IMG/VR virus record: IMGVR_UViG_3300042691_031832
Coordinates: 1-42,597 of that record
DNA from: a virus
Reading direction: 5' to 3' (one strand)
Length of the DNA: 42,597 nt
The notes beneath the pieces were generated by a model. The model had not been told where the DNA came from and did no database searches. It worked only from the letters and a program-made list of their open reading frames with translations. Positions 22,528-29,860 of the stretch are shown piece by piece; within the stretch, counting starts at the first letter, position 1; every line of letters starts with the position of its first letter. The translations under genes and the position numbers were made by a program.

Positions 22528-22896
22528 TCAACGCTCCAGCAGGCAGAATTCCAGGTTGACGGCGGCGGTGTCGGCCTTGGCGTAGAGGGTGGTAGTCGCC
22601 AGCGGCACAATCGCACAGTCGCCCGGCAGCAGCTTCACCAGGGGATAGAAGGCGGCCCCCACGTCCACGCCGATCTGCACGAAGTTGGTGGCGTCCAGGT
22701 TCTTGAACCAGCAGAAGCCGGCCGTGGCCACCTCGGCGGCGATGACCACCGCCTCATGGGCCGCGAAGCCGATGGCCTGGACGCCGGCGGCGTAGGAGTC
22801 TCCGGAGATGTCCCTCCGCAGGCTGGCGGCGGACCGGGACACCAGGAATCCCTTGGAGGCGGACATGGACAGGGTGAGGGTCAGTTCATTGGCCAT
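22528..22896 (-). CDS. small beta-rich structural protein, 122 aa
   Basis: A hydrophobic, beta-rich protein (VVIAAEVATAGFCWFKNLD, FVQIGVDVGAAFYPLVKLLPGDCAIVPLA) of the kind found as minor tail or capsid-linked proteins. It is the first gene after the capsid gene in transcription order, separated from it by a terminator-like hairpin. The upstream ribosome site is weak. Confidence 0.5.
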   Translation of the reverse strand: MANELTLTLSMSASKGFLVSRSAASLRRDISGDSYAAGVQAIGFAAHEAVVIAAEVATAGFCWFKNLDATNFVQIGVDVGAAFYPLVKLLPGDCAIVPLATTTLYAKADTAAVNLEFCLLER

Positions 22897-22979
22897 GATG
22901 CACCAGAATGGCAGGCCCGGGAATCGCGCCCGGCTGGCAGTGGGTATGAGCCACCTTGAGACACTATGCCTCCCGCCTG

Positions 22980-23043
22980 CTAAAAGAATGGGCGAGCCGG
23001 CAGTCAGCGAACCGGCCCGCCCGAAGGGGCAACTTGCTCGCCC
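22980..23043 (-). terminator. terminator-like hairpin after the major capsid gene
   Basis: Reading leftward, GGGCGAGC (23043-23036) and GCTCGCCC (22997-22990) pair perfectly; an inner GCCGG/CCGGC stem extends the structure, and ATTCTTTT follows directly. It starts five bases past the capsid stop. A partial terminator here would keep capsid mRNA more abundant than that of the downstream tail genes. Confidence 0.5.
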
Positions 23044-23047
23044 GGCC

Positions 23048-24124
23048 TTAAATGGTCGGGTCGGTGTAGCTGGTGCTCGCCGCCACGTGGGCGGCCACGC
23101 CGTTGGGCCGGTTGTAGACCGCGGCGCCGGCGATGCGCTCCCATCGCTTGTTGCGGAGGGCGGCGTCGCCGTAGACCGCGCGGGTGTCGTCCTGCACCAG
23201 GCGGAAGCCGCGGAACTGGGCGAGCTTGTGCTCGCGGACCTTCACGGGCTTTTCGTCGGCCCGGTCGTACATGAAGAAATAGCCGGTCGGCATGAACGGC
23301 TGGACCACCACCTCGCACGAGCAGCCGGCCACCTCGATGCGGCCAATGGCCCGCGGCGACGTGACCAGGGCGTAGCTGCCGGTGGGGTCGATGACCCGGG
23401 CGTTCTGCACGGGCTCAAAGCCCGTGAAGCCGCGGATGGTGTCGGCGGCGGCCGAGTTGATGAGCATGACCACATCCTTGGTCTTGCCCACCGCCACCAG
23501 CTTGGCGTAGGCCGCCGTGGGCGAGGCGATCGTCATGCTCGCCTCGTTGGTTCCGATGTAATGCTGCAGGCTGCCGATGTCGGTCTTGGTCCCGTCGATG
23601 TAGACGGCGCCCACGGCCGAGTCGTTGTTGCACAGCCGCTTGACGGCCAGGCTGCCCAGGTTGGACCCGGGGAAGATGCCGTCGGTGAAGGTGTAGTTGG
23701 CCGAGTACATGGCCGACCGGAGAATCATCTTCACCATGGTTTCGTAGTCGCGGGTGGCCGCGGCCAGAACGTCCTTCTGCAGGTCCTCCAGCGTGCAGAC
23801 CTGGAGCCACTCTTCGGAGTAGAGCTGCCGGTCACGGAGGCGGCGGATCGGGAGCGCCACGCTCCACTGGTCCAGGGCCCGCGTCGCCTCGGTCTCGCCG
23901 GCTTCGGTGTAGGGCTGCATCTCGCCGCCGAAGTTGTAGCCGAAGTTGGCCTGGGCGATGGTGTCGATGGTGCAGAGATTGCGCAGCATCTCCTGCAGGA
24001 CTTCGTCGTACTGGCGGGCGAAGCTGCGCAGGGCCTCCATGGCCCGCTGTTCGGTGAAGTCGATCAGCGACTGGCTGGCCAGGTCGCGGGTGTCGTAGTT
24101 GCCGAAGATGTTCAGGATGGCCAT
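23048..24124 (-). CDS. major capsid protein (HK97-fold-like)
   Basis: A 358-residue protein with the composition and pattern of HK97-fold capsid proteins: an N-terminal helical arm (SLIDFTEQRAMEALRSFARQYDEVL), then Ile/Val-rich P-domain strands and helices (LINSAAADTIRGFTGFEPV), and a C-terminal region with VQPFMPTGYFFMYDRAD, a strand pair often seen in major capsid proteins. It lies next to the decoration protein gene. A CGGAG site precedes the ATG. No clear protease or delta-domain is fused to it. Confidence 0.75.
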   Translation of the reverse strand: MAILNIFGNYDTRDLASQSLIDFTEQRAMEALRSFARQYDEVLQEMLRNLCTIDTIAQANFGYNFGGEMQPYTEAGETEATRALDQWSVALPIRRLRDRQLYSEEWLQVCTLEDLQKDVLAAATRDYETMVKMILRSAMYSANYTFTDGIFPGSNLGSLAVKRLCNNDSAVGAVYIDGTKTDIGSLQHYIGTNEASMTIASPTAAYAKLVAVGKTKDVVMLINSAAADTIRGFTGFEPVQNARVIDPTGSYALVTSPRAIGRIEVAGCSCEVVVQPFMPTGYFFMYDRADEKPVKVREHKLAQFRGFRLVQDDTRAVYGDAALRNKRWERIAGAAVYNRPNGVAAHVAASTSYTDPTI

Positions 24125-24203
24125 GGCTCGTTTCTCCGTTTCGTGCTATCGGTCGTGTCGGTGCGTTGCCTGCTCGTTGACTCGTTGACGCTTCCGCCCG
24201 ACG

Positions 24204-25391
24204 TTACGGGTAGAAGTAAATCTTCGTGGTGCTCACGCCGAGGCCGATGGCGTTGCTGGCCGACTGATCGGGGGCCTCAAACTGCAGCTCCACCACGGGC
24301 TGGTCGATCGCCGCGGCGGCCGCGGTCTTGGTCATGGTCAGCTCCAGCACGTGGCCGGGGGTGACCGCCAGATTGCCGGCGGTGCCGTGCAGGGTGAGGC
24401 TGCGGGCGACATAGCCCGTCAAGGCACTGCCGCCGGTGGCCTTCGTGGTATTGGCGTCGGTCGCGGCCAGCATCGGGGTAGTCCCGTCGCCGGCGGCGCC
24501 CTTGTTGGTGAGGGCGAAGGTCCAGTAGTTCGTGTCGCTGGTGGCGATGGTGGTCTTGGCCGAGAGCTTGACGGCCCGCAGGGTCGCGGCGCCCGGGGGC
24601 ACCAGGACGCTGAAAGCGGAAGTGCTCGCCACTTCCGACTGCTCAAACTCCAGCTCAACCACCAGCTCCACCAGGTTGGCGCCGCTGGCCGCCTTGGTGG
24701 CCGAGAACTCCAGCACGTGGCCAGGAGTCACAGCAAGGTTGCCGGCGGTGCCGTGGATGGTCAGAGCCCGTGCCACGTAAGCGGTGATCCCGCTGCCGCC
24801 GGTTGACTTGGTGGTGTTCGCATCGCTGGCCGCCAGCATGGCCGTGCTACCGTCGCCGGCGGCGCCCTTGTTGGTGAGGGCGAAGGTCCAGTAGTTGGTG
24901 TCGTTCGCGGTGATGGCCGTCTTCACGGACACGCGGGCCGCCTTGAGGGTGTTAGCGCCCTGGGGCACCACGACGTTGAAGGCGGTGGTGGCGGACAGAT
25001 CGGCCAGGCTGGACACGGCCACGGCCACCACCCGCTTGCCGGGGTTGATGGTGGAGCCGATCGTATTGGTGGCGGGCGGAGTGTGGGTCAGGCTGCCGTT
25101 GTCGGCGATGTAGACCTTGCCGCCCTGGGTGACGCCGGTAAAGCCCTCAACGATGGCCCCGTTGGCGAGGGCGGCCTGATCGCCGATGGGCACCGCGGCC
25201 TGGTACGAATAGCCCAGGTAGCTGGCCCGGTTGGTGGACGTGCAGGCCACCACGGGCGGGGCGCCGCCGTCGCCGGTGCCCGAAGAGGCGATGGCGACAG
25301 GGCCCGCGGCCGCCAGGGCCGAAGTCACAACCACGTTGGGAATGGCGCGGTTAAGGGTGGTCAGTCGCAGGGTTCCGGCGGTAATGGCCAT
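24204..25391 (-). CDS. capsid decoration protein with a duplicated beta domain
   Basis: A 395-residue protein. Residues 1-130 resemble small head-decoration proteins (DUF2190-like turn GVTQGGKVYIADNGSL). Two copies of a domain of about 117 residues follow, at 134-250 and 256-372, offset by 122 residues; both contain DTNYWTFALTNKGAAGDG and LHGTAGNLAVTPGHVLE-like stretches almost unchanged. DNA identity between the copies is also high, so the duplication looks recent or homogenised. It lies directly upstream of the capsid gene. A TAGGAG site precedes the ATG. Confidence 0.75.
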   Translation of the reverse strand: MAITAGTLRLTTLNRAIPNVVVTSALAAAGPVAIASSGTGDGGAPPVVACTSTNRASYLGYSYQAAVPIGDQAALANGAIVEGFTGVTQGGKVYIADNGSLTHTPPATNTIGSTINPGKRVVAVAVSSLADLSATTAFNVVVPQGANTLKAARVSVKTAITANDTNYWTFALTNKGAAGDGSTAMLAASDANTTKSTGGSGITAYVARALTIHGTAGNLAVTPGHVLEFSATKAASGANLVELVVELEFEQSEVASTSAFSVLVPPGAATLRAVKLSAKTTIATSDTNYWTFALTNKGAAGDGTTPMLAATDANTTKATGGSALTGYVARSLTLHGTAGNLAVTPGHVLELTMTKTAAAAAIDQPVVELQFEAPDQSASNAIGLGVSTTKIYFYP

Positions 25392-25406
25392 GACGTTCTC
25401 CTATGC

Positions 25407-26291
25407 TCAGTTCGTGGGCAGACCAAAGAACATCCGGCCCAGACGGCCGGACTGAGTGTTACCGTTGTTGGGCTGGCTGGCAGCCTGGCCGCTCTGGCCG
25501 TTGCCGCCTACGCCAGGACCCGGGCGGAAGCCGGGCTTTTTCAGGTGCGGCCGCTTGTTCAGGAAGCTGGCCACCAGTTGGCGGACAGTGGCCGGCTCGC
25601 CCTTGCCGTCCAGCATCGGCGTGCCGTCTTCGTTGAGAGGCGAGACCTTGACCTTGAGCCGGCCGCCGTTTTCGTCCACGTCGGCCGATACGCCAATCCG
25701 CGGGGCCAGCAGGGCCACCACGTCGTCAAAGGTGCCGTTGTCGCTGTCGATGGCGTTTTCGGCCAGGCAGGCGGCCCGGATCGGGCTGATGACTGCGTGC
25801 TCGCGGACCCAGGCATCGCGGGCGGCGATCTGCAGGTCCTTGGCCTCGGCCACCTTCTTGACCTGCCGCTGGTGGGCGGAGTTCAGCTCGGCCTCGCGGT
25901 CTTCCCACTTGGCCTTGCCGCGGCTGGCACTGCGGGCGGCGGCGACGGTCTGCAGCAGCTCATCCAGGCCGTCGGCTTCGATGGCCACGGGCTGGTCAGC
26001 GTTGCCGGTCGGCTTGACCTGGAAGGCATCGGGGTCAAGGCCGAACTGGCTGGCGAGAAACCGCAGGCCCTGGCGGAGCTGGTCGCGTTCCTTCTGGAGC
26101 CGCTGGGCCTCGGCCTTCGGCACGGTATCGCCGCCCTGGCCGCCCTGGCCGTCGCCGCCTTCAACGAAGTGCAGGGCCAGCATGAGCGGGCTCATGGCCC
26201 GGCTGCTGCGGTTGCCGCGTCGGTTGTGGATTCTCGCCCAAGGCATCGACCGGCAGTATGGGAATCGGGGCGACGGGCTCCAAAGTTCCAT
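25407..26291 (-). CDS. capsid assembly scaffold-like protein, 294 aa
   Basis: A helical, charged protein with a coiled-coil (AEAQRLQKERDQLRQGLRFL; EDREAELNSAHQRQVKKVAEA), an acidic middle and a Gly/Asn/Gln-rich tail; directly before the decoration and capsid genes, this is where scaffold proteins occur. The ATG at 26291 is chosen because it forms a TAATG overlap with the stop of the small membrane gene; later ATGs (for example at 26195) cannot be excluded because no strong ribosome site is seen. Confidence 0.6.
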   Translation of the reverse strand: MELWSPSPRFPYCRSMPWARIHNRRGNRSSRAMSPLMLALHFVEGGDGQGGQGGDTVPKAEAQRLQKERDQLRQGLRFLASQFGLDPDAFQVKPTGNADQPVAIEADGLDELLQTVAAARSASRGKAKWEDREAELNSAHQRQVKKVAEAKDLQIAARDAWVREHAVISPIRAACLAENAIDSDNGTFDDVVALLAPRIGVSADVDENGGRLKVKVSPLNEDGTPMLDGKGEPATVRQLVASFLNKRPHLKKPGFRPGPGVGGNGQSGQAASQPNNGNTQSGRLGRMFFGLPTN

Positions 26292-26458
26292 TATGCCCGG
26301 CGGGCGGAGCGGAGGGTGCGCCAGCCCCCGGCGGTGCGGTACTGGAGGGAGCGGTAAAGAAACTTCTGGAAGGCGGTGGTGGTCAGGTAGGCAAGAATGA
26401 CCAGCCACAAGACGGCACTGGGGCGGATGCGGACTTCAAGGTGGATAGTCCCTGGCAT
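26291..26458 (-). CDS. small membrane protein, 55 aa
   Basis: A 55-residue protein with one hydrophobic segment (VLWLVILAYLTTTAF, about residues 16-30) and a basic C-terminal tail. Its stop TAA overlaps the ATG of the scaffold-like gene (TAATG), indicating coupled translation. The ribosome site is weak. Function unknown. Confidence 0.5.
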   Translation of the reverse strand: MPGTIHLEVRIRPSAVLWLVILAYLTTTAFQKFLYRSLQYRTAGGWRTLRSARRA

Positions 26459-26485
26459 GATGGCTCGTGTCTTGGCGGCGGCCGG

Positions 26486-26965
26486 TCAGTATTTCTTACC
26501 GCCAGGCGACAGCCTCGCGGCGTCGGTGTGGTCCTGCCGTGTCGCGTTGTAGGCGAGCTTCTCCACCATCGCCCCGCCCAGGTCCAGGCCCAGTCCGCCG
26601 GCAATGTCCAGCAGGCGGATAAGAGCGTCGGCCAGTTCGACCTCGAACATGCGGCGGTGCGGTAGCTTGTCGTCCATCAGGCCCTTGCGGTGGCCCTCCA
26701 GGGCTTCGGCAAGTTCGCTGGTGACCAGCATCAGCATCTCGCCGACGTTGCGTTCGATGAGGTAGCCCGTGGCCGGGTCGCGCCACCAGCGAGTGTTCAT
26801 GTTGTGGACATGCGCGGCGATGGAGTTGATCGCCGGGGCGGTCATCAGCTTCACGGGCGACAGATCGGGCATCGTCCAGACCACTCCATTGCCGGGGCAG
26901 TCAAACGTGCCGCACAGACCAGCGGTGTTGATCGCTCGGCCGCATCGGGGGCAGTTCGTGTTCAT
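26486..26965 (-). CDS. zinc ribbon fused to a MazG-like NTP pyrophosphohydrolase
   Basis: A 159-residue protein. The N-terminus holds four cysteines (Cys5, Cys8, Cys18, Cys23) as a zinc ribbon. From about residue 73 an all-alpha NTP pyrophosphohydrolase follows: helix VTSELAEALEGHRKG and later EVELADALIRLLDIAGG, with acidic metal-binding residues placed as in MazG (E-x-x-E then E-x-x-D). Such enzymes hydrolyse nucleoside triphosphates and occur in many phages, where they may lower (p)ppGpp or remove modified nucleotides. The ATG forms an ATGA overlap with the upstream stop. Confidence 0.75.
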   Translation of the reverse strand: MNTNCPRCGRAINTAGLCGTFDCPGNGVVWTMPDLSPVKLMTAPAINSIAAHVHNMNTRWWRDPATGYLIERNVGEMLMLVTSELAEALEGHRKGLMDDKLPHRRMFEVELADALIRLLDIAGGLGLDLGGAMVEKLAYNATRQDHTDAARLSPGGKKY

Positions 26966-27360
26966 GGCTTCACCTTCTCCATCCCCCGCACAGCCGCACG
27001 AATCGCCACCAGGGCCTTCGCCGCCGCCCCGCCGTGCCGCTCATCGAAGGCCAGCATGTGCAGGTCGTCCAGCGTCGCCATGATCGTGCCGATGCACTCC
27101 TGGTACTCGGCAATCTGCCGCGTCATCGTCGGCACTGATGCCAGCACCTGGCCCAGCCGCTCCGATGATTCCCGCATGGCCTCATAGATCGCCGCTTTGT
27201 CCACGTCGGGCCGGCGTGGTGTTTCACGGCGAATCGTCAGCGTGGTCTTGTCATCCCAGAACAGTTCGGTCTCGGTCACGTAGTTGACCACCTCCAGCGT
27301 GCCGCGGTGCTCGTGGCAGGTGGCGTAGCTCGTGCGTCCAACAACGGGGGTCGGGGCCAT
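26962..27360 (-). CDS. hypothetical protein, 132 aa
   Basis: An N-terminal half with strands (RGTLEVVNYVTETELFWDDKTTLTIRR) and a helical C-terminal half (KAAIYEAMRESSERLGQVLASV). No family recognised. Three ATGs lie close together; the last at 27360 has a GAAAGG site nine bases upstream. The stop overlaps the MazG-like start by four bases. Confidence 0.6.
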   Translation of the reverse strand: MAPTPVVGRTSYATCHEHRGTLEVVNYVTETELFWDDKTTLTIRRETPRRPDVDKAAIYEAMRESSERLGQVLASVPTMTRQIAEYQECIGTIMATLDDLHMLAFDERHGGAAAKALVAIRAAVRGMEKVKP

Positions 27361-27373
27361 GGTCATCATCCTT

Positions 27374-27676
27374 TCACTTGCAGAAACATGCGTTGCAGAG
27401 GCCGTCATACAGCCCCTTTCCTTGCTTGCAGATTCGGCACACGGGCGGCGGCGCGTCGGGTTGATGCTCCAGCTTCCACCGGGCATCGGCGGCCGCCTCG
27501 CGCTCGGCAATGTCCGCGCACTCGGCTATCTGCCGCGCCACGCGGCGGGCCAGCACGGGCGACAGGACCGAAATGGTTTCGCCCTCACGGTCCCACGCCG
27601 TGAGCAGCACGCTGCCGCCGTTGCCGACTGTGGCCTGGAGCGTTGAACCGTCGTCATGGTTGACAGAGAAAATCAT
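27374..27676 (-). CDS. small protein with C-terminal zinc ribbon, 100 aa
   Basis: The N-terminal 50 residues form strands (MIFSVNHDDGSTLQATV) and helices; the C-terminus has CRIC and later CNACFC, a zinc-ribbon pattern. The ATG at 27676 has a GAGAGGTG site and forms an ATGA overlap with the upstream small gene. Function unknown. Confidence 0.65.
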   Translation of the reverse strand: MIFSVNHDDGSTLQATVGNGGSVLLTAWDREGETISVLSPVLARRVARQIAECADIAEREAAADARWKLEHQPDAPPPVCRICKQGKGLYDGLCNACFCK

Positions 27677-27849
27677 GGCTTCACCTCTCGCGATGGCCTG
27701 CACCGGCAGTCCCACGATTTCTTGCGACAGCTCGTGCAGCGGCCGCTGGCGATGTGTCGCAGTCGGCGTGCCTCGGCCGGGTTGTCGCGGGGGTACTCGC
27801 CCCACATGCCGAGCATCGTGGCGGCAACAAGTGTCAACGGTGGTCTCAT
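27673..27849 (-). CDS. small cysteine-rich protein, 58 aa
   Basis: A 58-residue protein whose C-terminal half carries CTSC and CRC (Cys38, Cys41, Cys48, Cys50), likely a zinc-binding knuckle. The ATG at 27849 has a GAGGTGA site; the stop forms an ATGA overlap with the next gene. It is under the size usually called by automated tools but well supported by these signals. Confidence 0.6.
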   Translation of the reverse strand: MRPPLTLVAATMLGMWGEYPRDNPAEARRLRHIASGRCTSCRKKSWDCRCRPSREVKP

Positions 27850-27876
27850 TGCGTCACCTCGTTCCTTCGCTTCTCC

Positions 27877-27893
27877 CGCACCGTTCGGGTGCG
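27877..27893. repeat. short hairpin between genes
   Basis: CGCACC (27877-27882) pairs with GGTGCG (27888-27893) around GTTCG. It lies in the 52-base gap after the beta-helix gene. No T-tract follows, so termination is not supported. Confidence 0.3.
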
Positions 27894-27901
27894 TCTAGAG
27901 T

Positions 27902-28684
27902 TCACTTCTCGTTATCCGGTGCCTGGTAGCCCAGGCCCGCCGTTCTCCGCTTCAACCAAGCCCGATACTCGCGGGCCACAGGCAGCGGCGCCGGCAGGTG
28001 CCGGTTGTCGCGGTTGAGAGCTTGGAGCTGGGCGGCCTGCTTCGCCCACCAGTCATTCCGGCCTTTGGTCCAGGATCGCCGCCAGTAGACGCGATTGCCC
28101 GTCGCCGCGTTTCCCAGGAACGAGTCTCCCGCGTAGGTGTCATCCAGGGCCACGTACAGGCCGACGTTGCCCACTTCCCTGGCGTCCGCGGTCTGCTGGA
28201 GTGTGCAGGCCCCGATCGCGTTGTTGCATCCGCCGGCGATGGCCGCCCCGCAGTTGCCGGTATCGAAGATCAGGCAATCCGTGACGCTGCAGGCGTGCGA
28301 TGAGCGGTCAATCATCGCTCCGCTGCCGCTCTTGCTCTGCAGGCACGGACGGGACCGGATGAACGCTGCGTGGAGGTGGCACTGGTCGCTGGAAAAAAAG
28401 TTGACGTTGTCTTCAATGAGCCCATCGCCGCCGGCCTGGTCGTTCCACACGTCCAGCCATTCGATGCTTGATCCTTCGCACTTGTCCAGCAGGACCGCAT
28501 TCCGCCTGGCATTGCGGACGGCACAGCCGATGCAGGCCACGGTGGCGTGCAGGGCCCGCAGGCTGCGGAAGCGGGCGCCCTCGATGCGGAAGCTGACCAG
28601 CCGCCTGGGGCCGCCCTCAACTTCGATCACGTCGAACTCGCCGCCGCGGATGGTCGAACTGCCGGTGACGCGGTAGACGTTCAT
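27902..28684 (-). CDS. parallel beta-helix-like protein, 260 aa
   Basis: Regularly spaced short strands with Asn/Gly/Cys turns (FDVIEVEGG, FRIEGARFRSL, ACIGCAVRNA, SIEWLDVWND, HLHAAFIRSR, VTDCLIFDTGNCGAAIAGG) indicate a right-handed parallel beta-helix, the fold of pectate lyases and phage tailspikes. No signal peptide is seen. Its ATG overlaps the stop of the upstream kinase fusion gene (ATGA). Unlike most phage beta-helix proteins it is far from the tail-fibre gene. It may be a tailspike, a host-surface polysaccharide enzyme or an odd head protein. Confidence 0.6.
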   Translation of the reverse strand: MNVYRVTGSSTIRGGEFDVIEVEGGPRRLVSFRIEGARFRSLRALHATVACIGCAVRNARRNAVLLDKCEGSSIEWLDVWNDQAGGDGLIEDNVNFFSSDQCHLHAAFIRSRPCLQSKSGSGAMIDRSSHACSVTDCLIFDTGNCGAAIAGGCNNAIGACTLQQTADAREVGNVGLYVALDDTYAGDSFLGNAATGNRVYWRRSWTKGRNDWWAKQAAQLQALNRDNRHLPAPLPVAREYRAWLKRRTAGLGYQAPDNEK

Positions 28685-29535
28685 GGGCGGGCCTCCAGCT
28701 CAAGCTCGGCCGAGGCGAAGTGCTCCACCGCCAGCCGCCTGACATCGTCGCCCGCCTCGTCCAGCCGGCCCTCCGTTTCCACTTCGGGCAGGTCGAACTG
28801 CAGGCCGATCTGGAACAAGCTGGAGGCCTCTTCCTCATTCGCCGGCGCCCATCCCCTGCGGTTCAGCCGCACCACCAGGCCGCCCTGCTCCAGGATGGCC
28901 GCGGCCTCGTTGGCATAGCGCACGTCGGCGATGGCCACCGACTGGCCCTGCGGCAGGAGGATGTTGTCCAGCCAGTACGTCGGGCTGATGGCCCTGGCGG
29001 CCTTGCCCAGCTCCACGTAGAGCGGCCGGATGGTTTCCTTGTCGGACGGCGAGCCGGCGTTGATGGCGTGGACGGCGGGCGACAACAGGACCTTGAGCCA
29101 GTCCGCGAAGCCCGCCCGCCAGAGGCCCAACCGCGAAGCGATGGAATCCTTGCCGCACCTGGCCACCCCGCACAGGCCCAGCAGCCGGCCCGAGAAGGTC
29201 CGCATGGGCACCAGTTCGGCCAGCTCTCCACGCAGCGGCCCGGAACGGAAGGCGTAGAGCTTGCGGCCGGTCTCGCGGGCCACCAGGAACTCCATGGCCG
29301 CCCCGCGTGACTCATGCCAGCCTTCCAGCATGACGATGCCGTCCGAATCGACCACGTGGGCCAGGTCCAGCCGCATGTACTCCGCCCGCGTCTTCCGCGT
29401 GCATCCGCCGAAGTTCTCGGCGGGGTTGAGCACGCTCCAGCCGCGGGCCCGTAGTTCGCTGGCGGCGGCGTGGAAGGCGGGAAAGTTGTGGTCGGGGCGG
29501 CCCGTCATGGGCCCGGAGATGTATAGAGTCGCCAT
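28681..29535 (-). CDS. DUF4406-like domain fused to a deoxynucleotide kinase-like domain
   Basis: A 284-residue fusion. Residues 1-95 carry YISGPMTG at 5-12 and LEGWHESRGAAMEF at 70-83, signatures of DUF4406, a relative of nucleoside deoxyribosyltransferases. From about residue 118 a P-loop kinase follows: GLCGVARCGKDS at 120-131 and FADWLK at 143-148, like T4-type deoxynucleoside monophosphate kinases. The fusion suggests nucleotide salvage, perhaps making a modified dNTP. The start has no ribosome site; a promoter -10 lies eight bases upstream, so a leaderless message is predicted. Confidence 0.75.
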   Translation of the reverse strand: MATLYISGPMTGRPDHNFPAFHAAASELRARGWSVLNPAENFGGCTRKTRAEYMRLDLAHVVDSDGIVMLEGWHESRGAAMEFLVARETGRKLYAFRSGPLRGELAELVPMRTFSGRLLGLCGVARCGKDSIASRLGLWRAGFADWLKVLLSPAVHAINAGSPSDKETIRPLYVELGKAARAISPTYWLDNILLPQGQSVAIADVRYANEAAAILEQGGLVVRLNRRGWAPANEEEASSLFQIGLQFDLPEVETEGRLDEAGDDVRRLAVEHFASAELELEARP

Positions 29536-29543
29536 GCTGGCAG

Positions 29544-29572
29544 ACTATACCAGCACTCCAAATTCATTACAA
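29544..29572 (-). promoter_or_regulatory. sigma70-like promoter giving a near-leaderless transcript
   Basis: Reading leftward, TTGTAA (29572-29567), a 17-base spacer and TATAGT (29549-29544). A TTTGGAGT box lies in the spacer (plus strand ACTCCAAA, 29555-29562). The -10 is only eight bases before the ATG of the kinase fusion gene. Confidence 0.6.
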
Positions 29573-29575
29573 GAC

Positions 29576-29860
29576 TTATCCACGCTTTTTTCTGGACCCG
29601 GCCGCCGGCGCCAGGCCGTATACCGGCACCGGCTTGCGGGTGCCGTCGATGGCCTGGATGGTGCGGCGGCCGACGGTCATAGTGCCCAGTCGGACGCCCT
29701 CGCGGATGAGCCGCCGCGTGGCGTGGATGCCGCAGCCCCATGCCGCCCGCCACTCTTCGGCACTCCGGCTTCCGGAGCCGGTCATGGGCGTTGCCGCGGT
29801 GTTTACGGCCTTTCGCCACTGGTCCACGGTCAAGCCGATCGGGGTAACGTCGCGGTCCAT
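29576..29860 (-). CDS. hypothetical protein with helix-turn-helix-like region, 94 aa
   Basis: The central part (SAEEWRAAWGCGIHATRRLIREGVRLGTMTVGRRTIQAIDG) resembles a winged-helix fold like that of small phage DNA-binding proteins; the tail GSRKKRG is basic. The gene starts at the base where the phosphoesterase gene ends, so translation is coupled. Function unknown. Confidence 0.55.
   Translation of the reverse strand: MDRDVTPIGLTVDQWRKAVNTAATPMTGSGSRSAEEWRAAWGCGIHATRRLIREGVRLGTMTVGRRTIQAIDGTRKPVPVYGLAPAAGSRKKRG

Noticed and set aside
22808-24364. A long plus-strand frame opposite the capsid gene
   Set aside because: Shadow frame; the capsid frame on the other strand has clear family-like sequence and a ribosome site.
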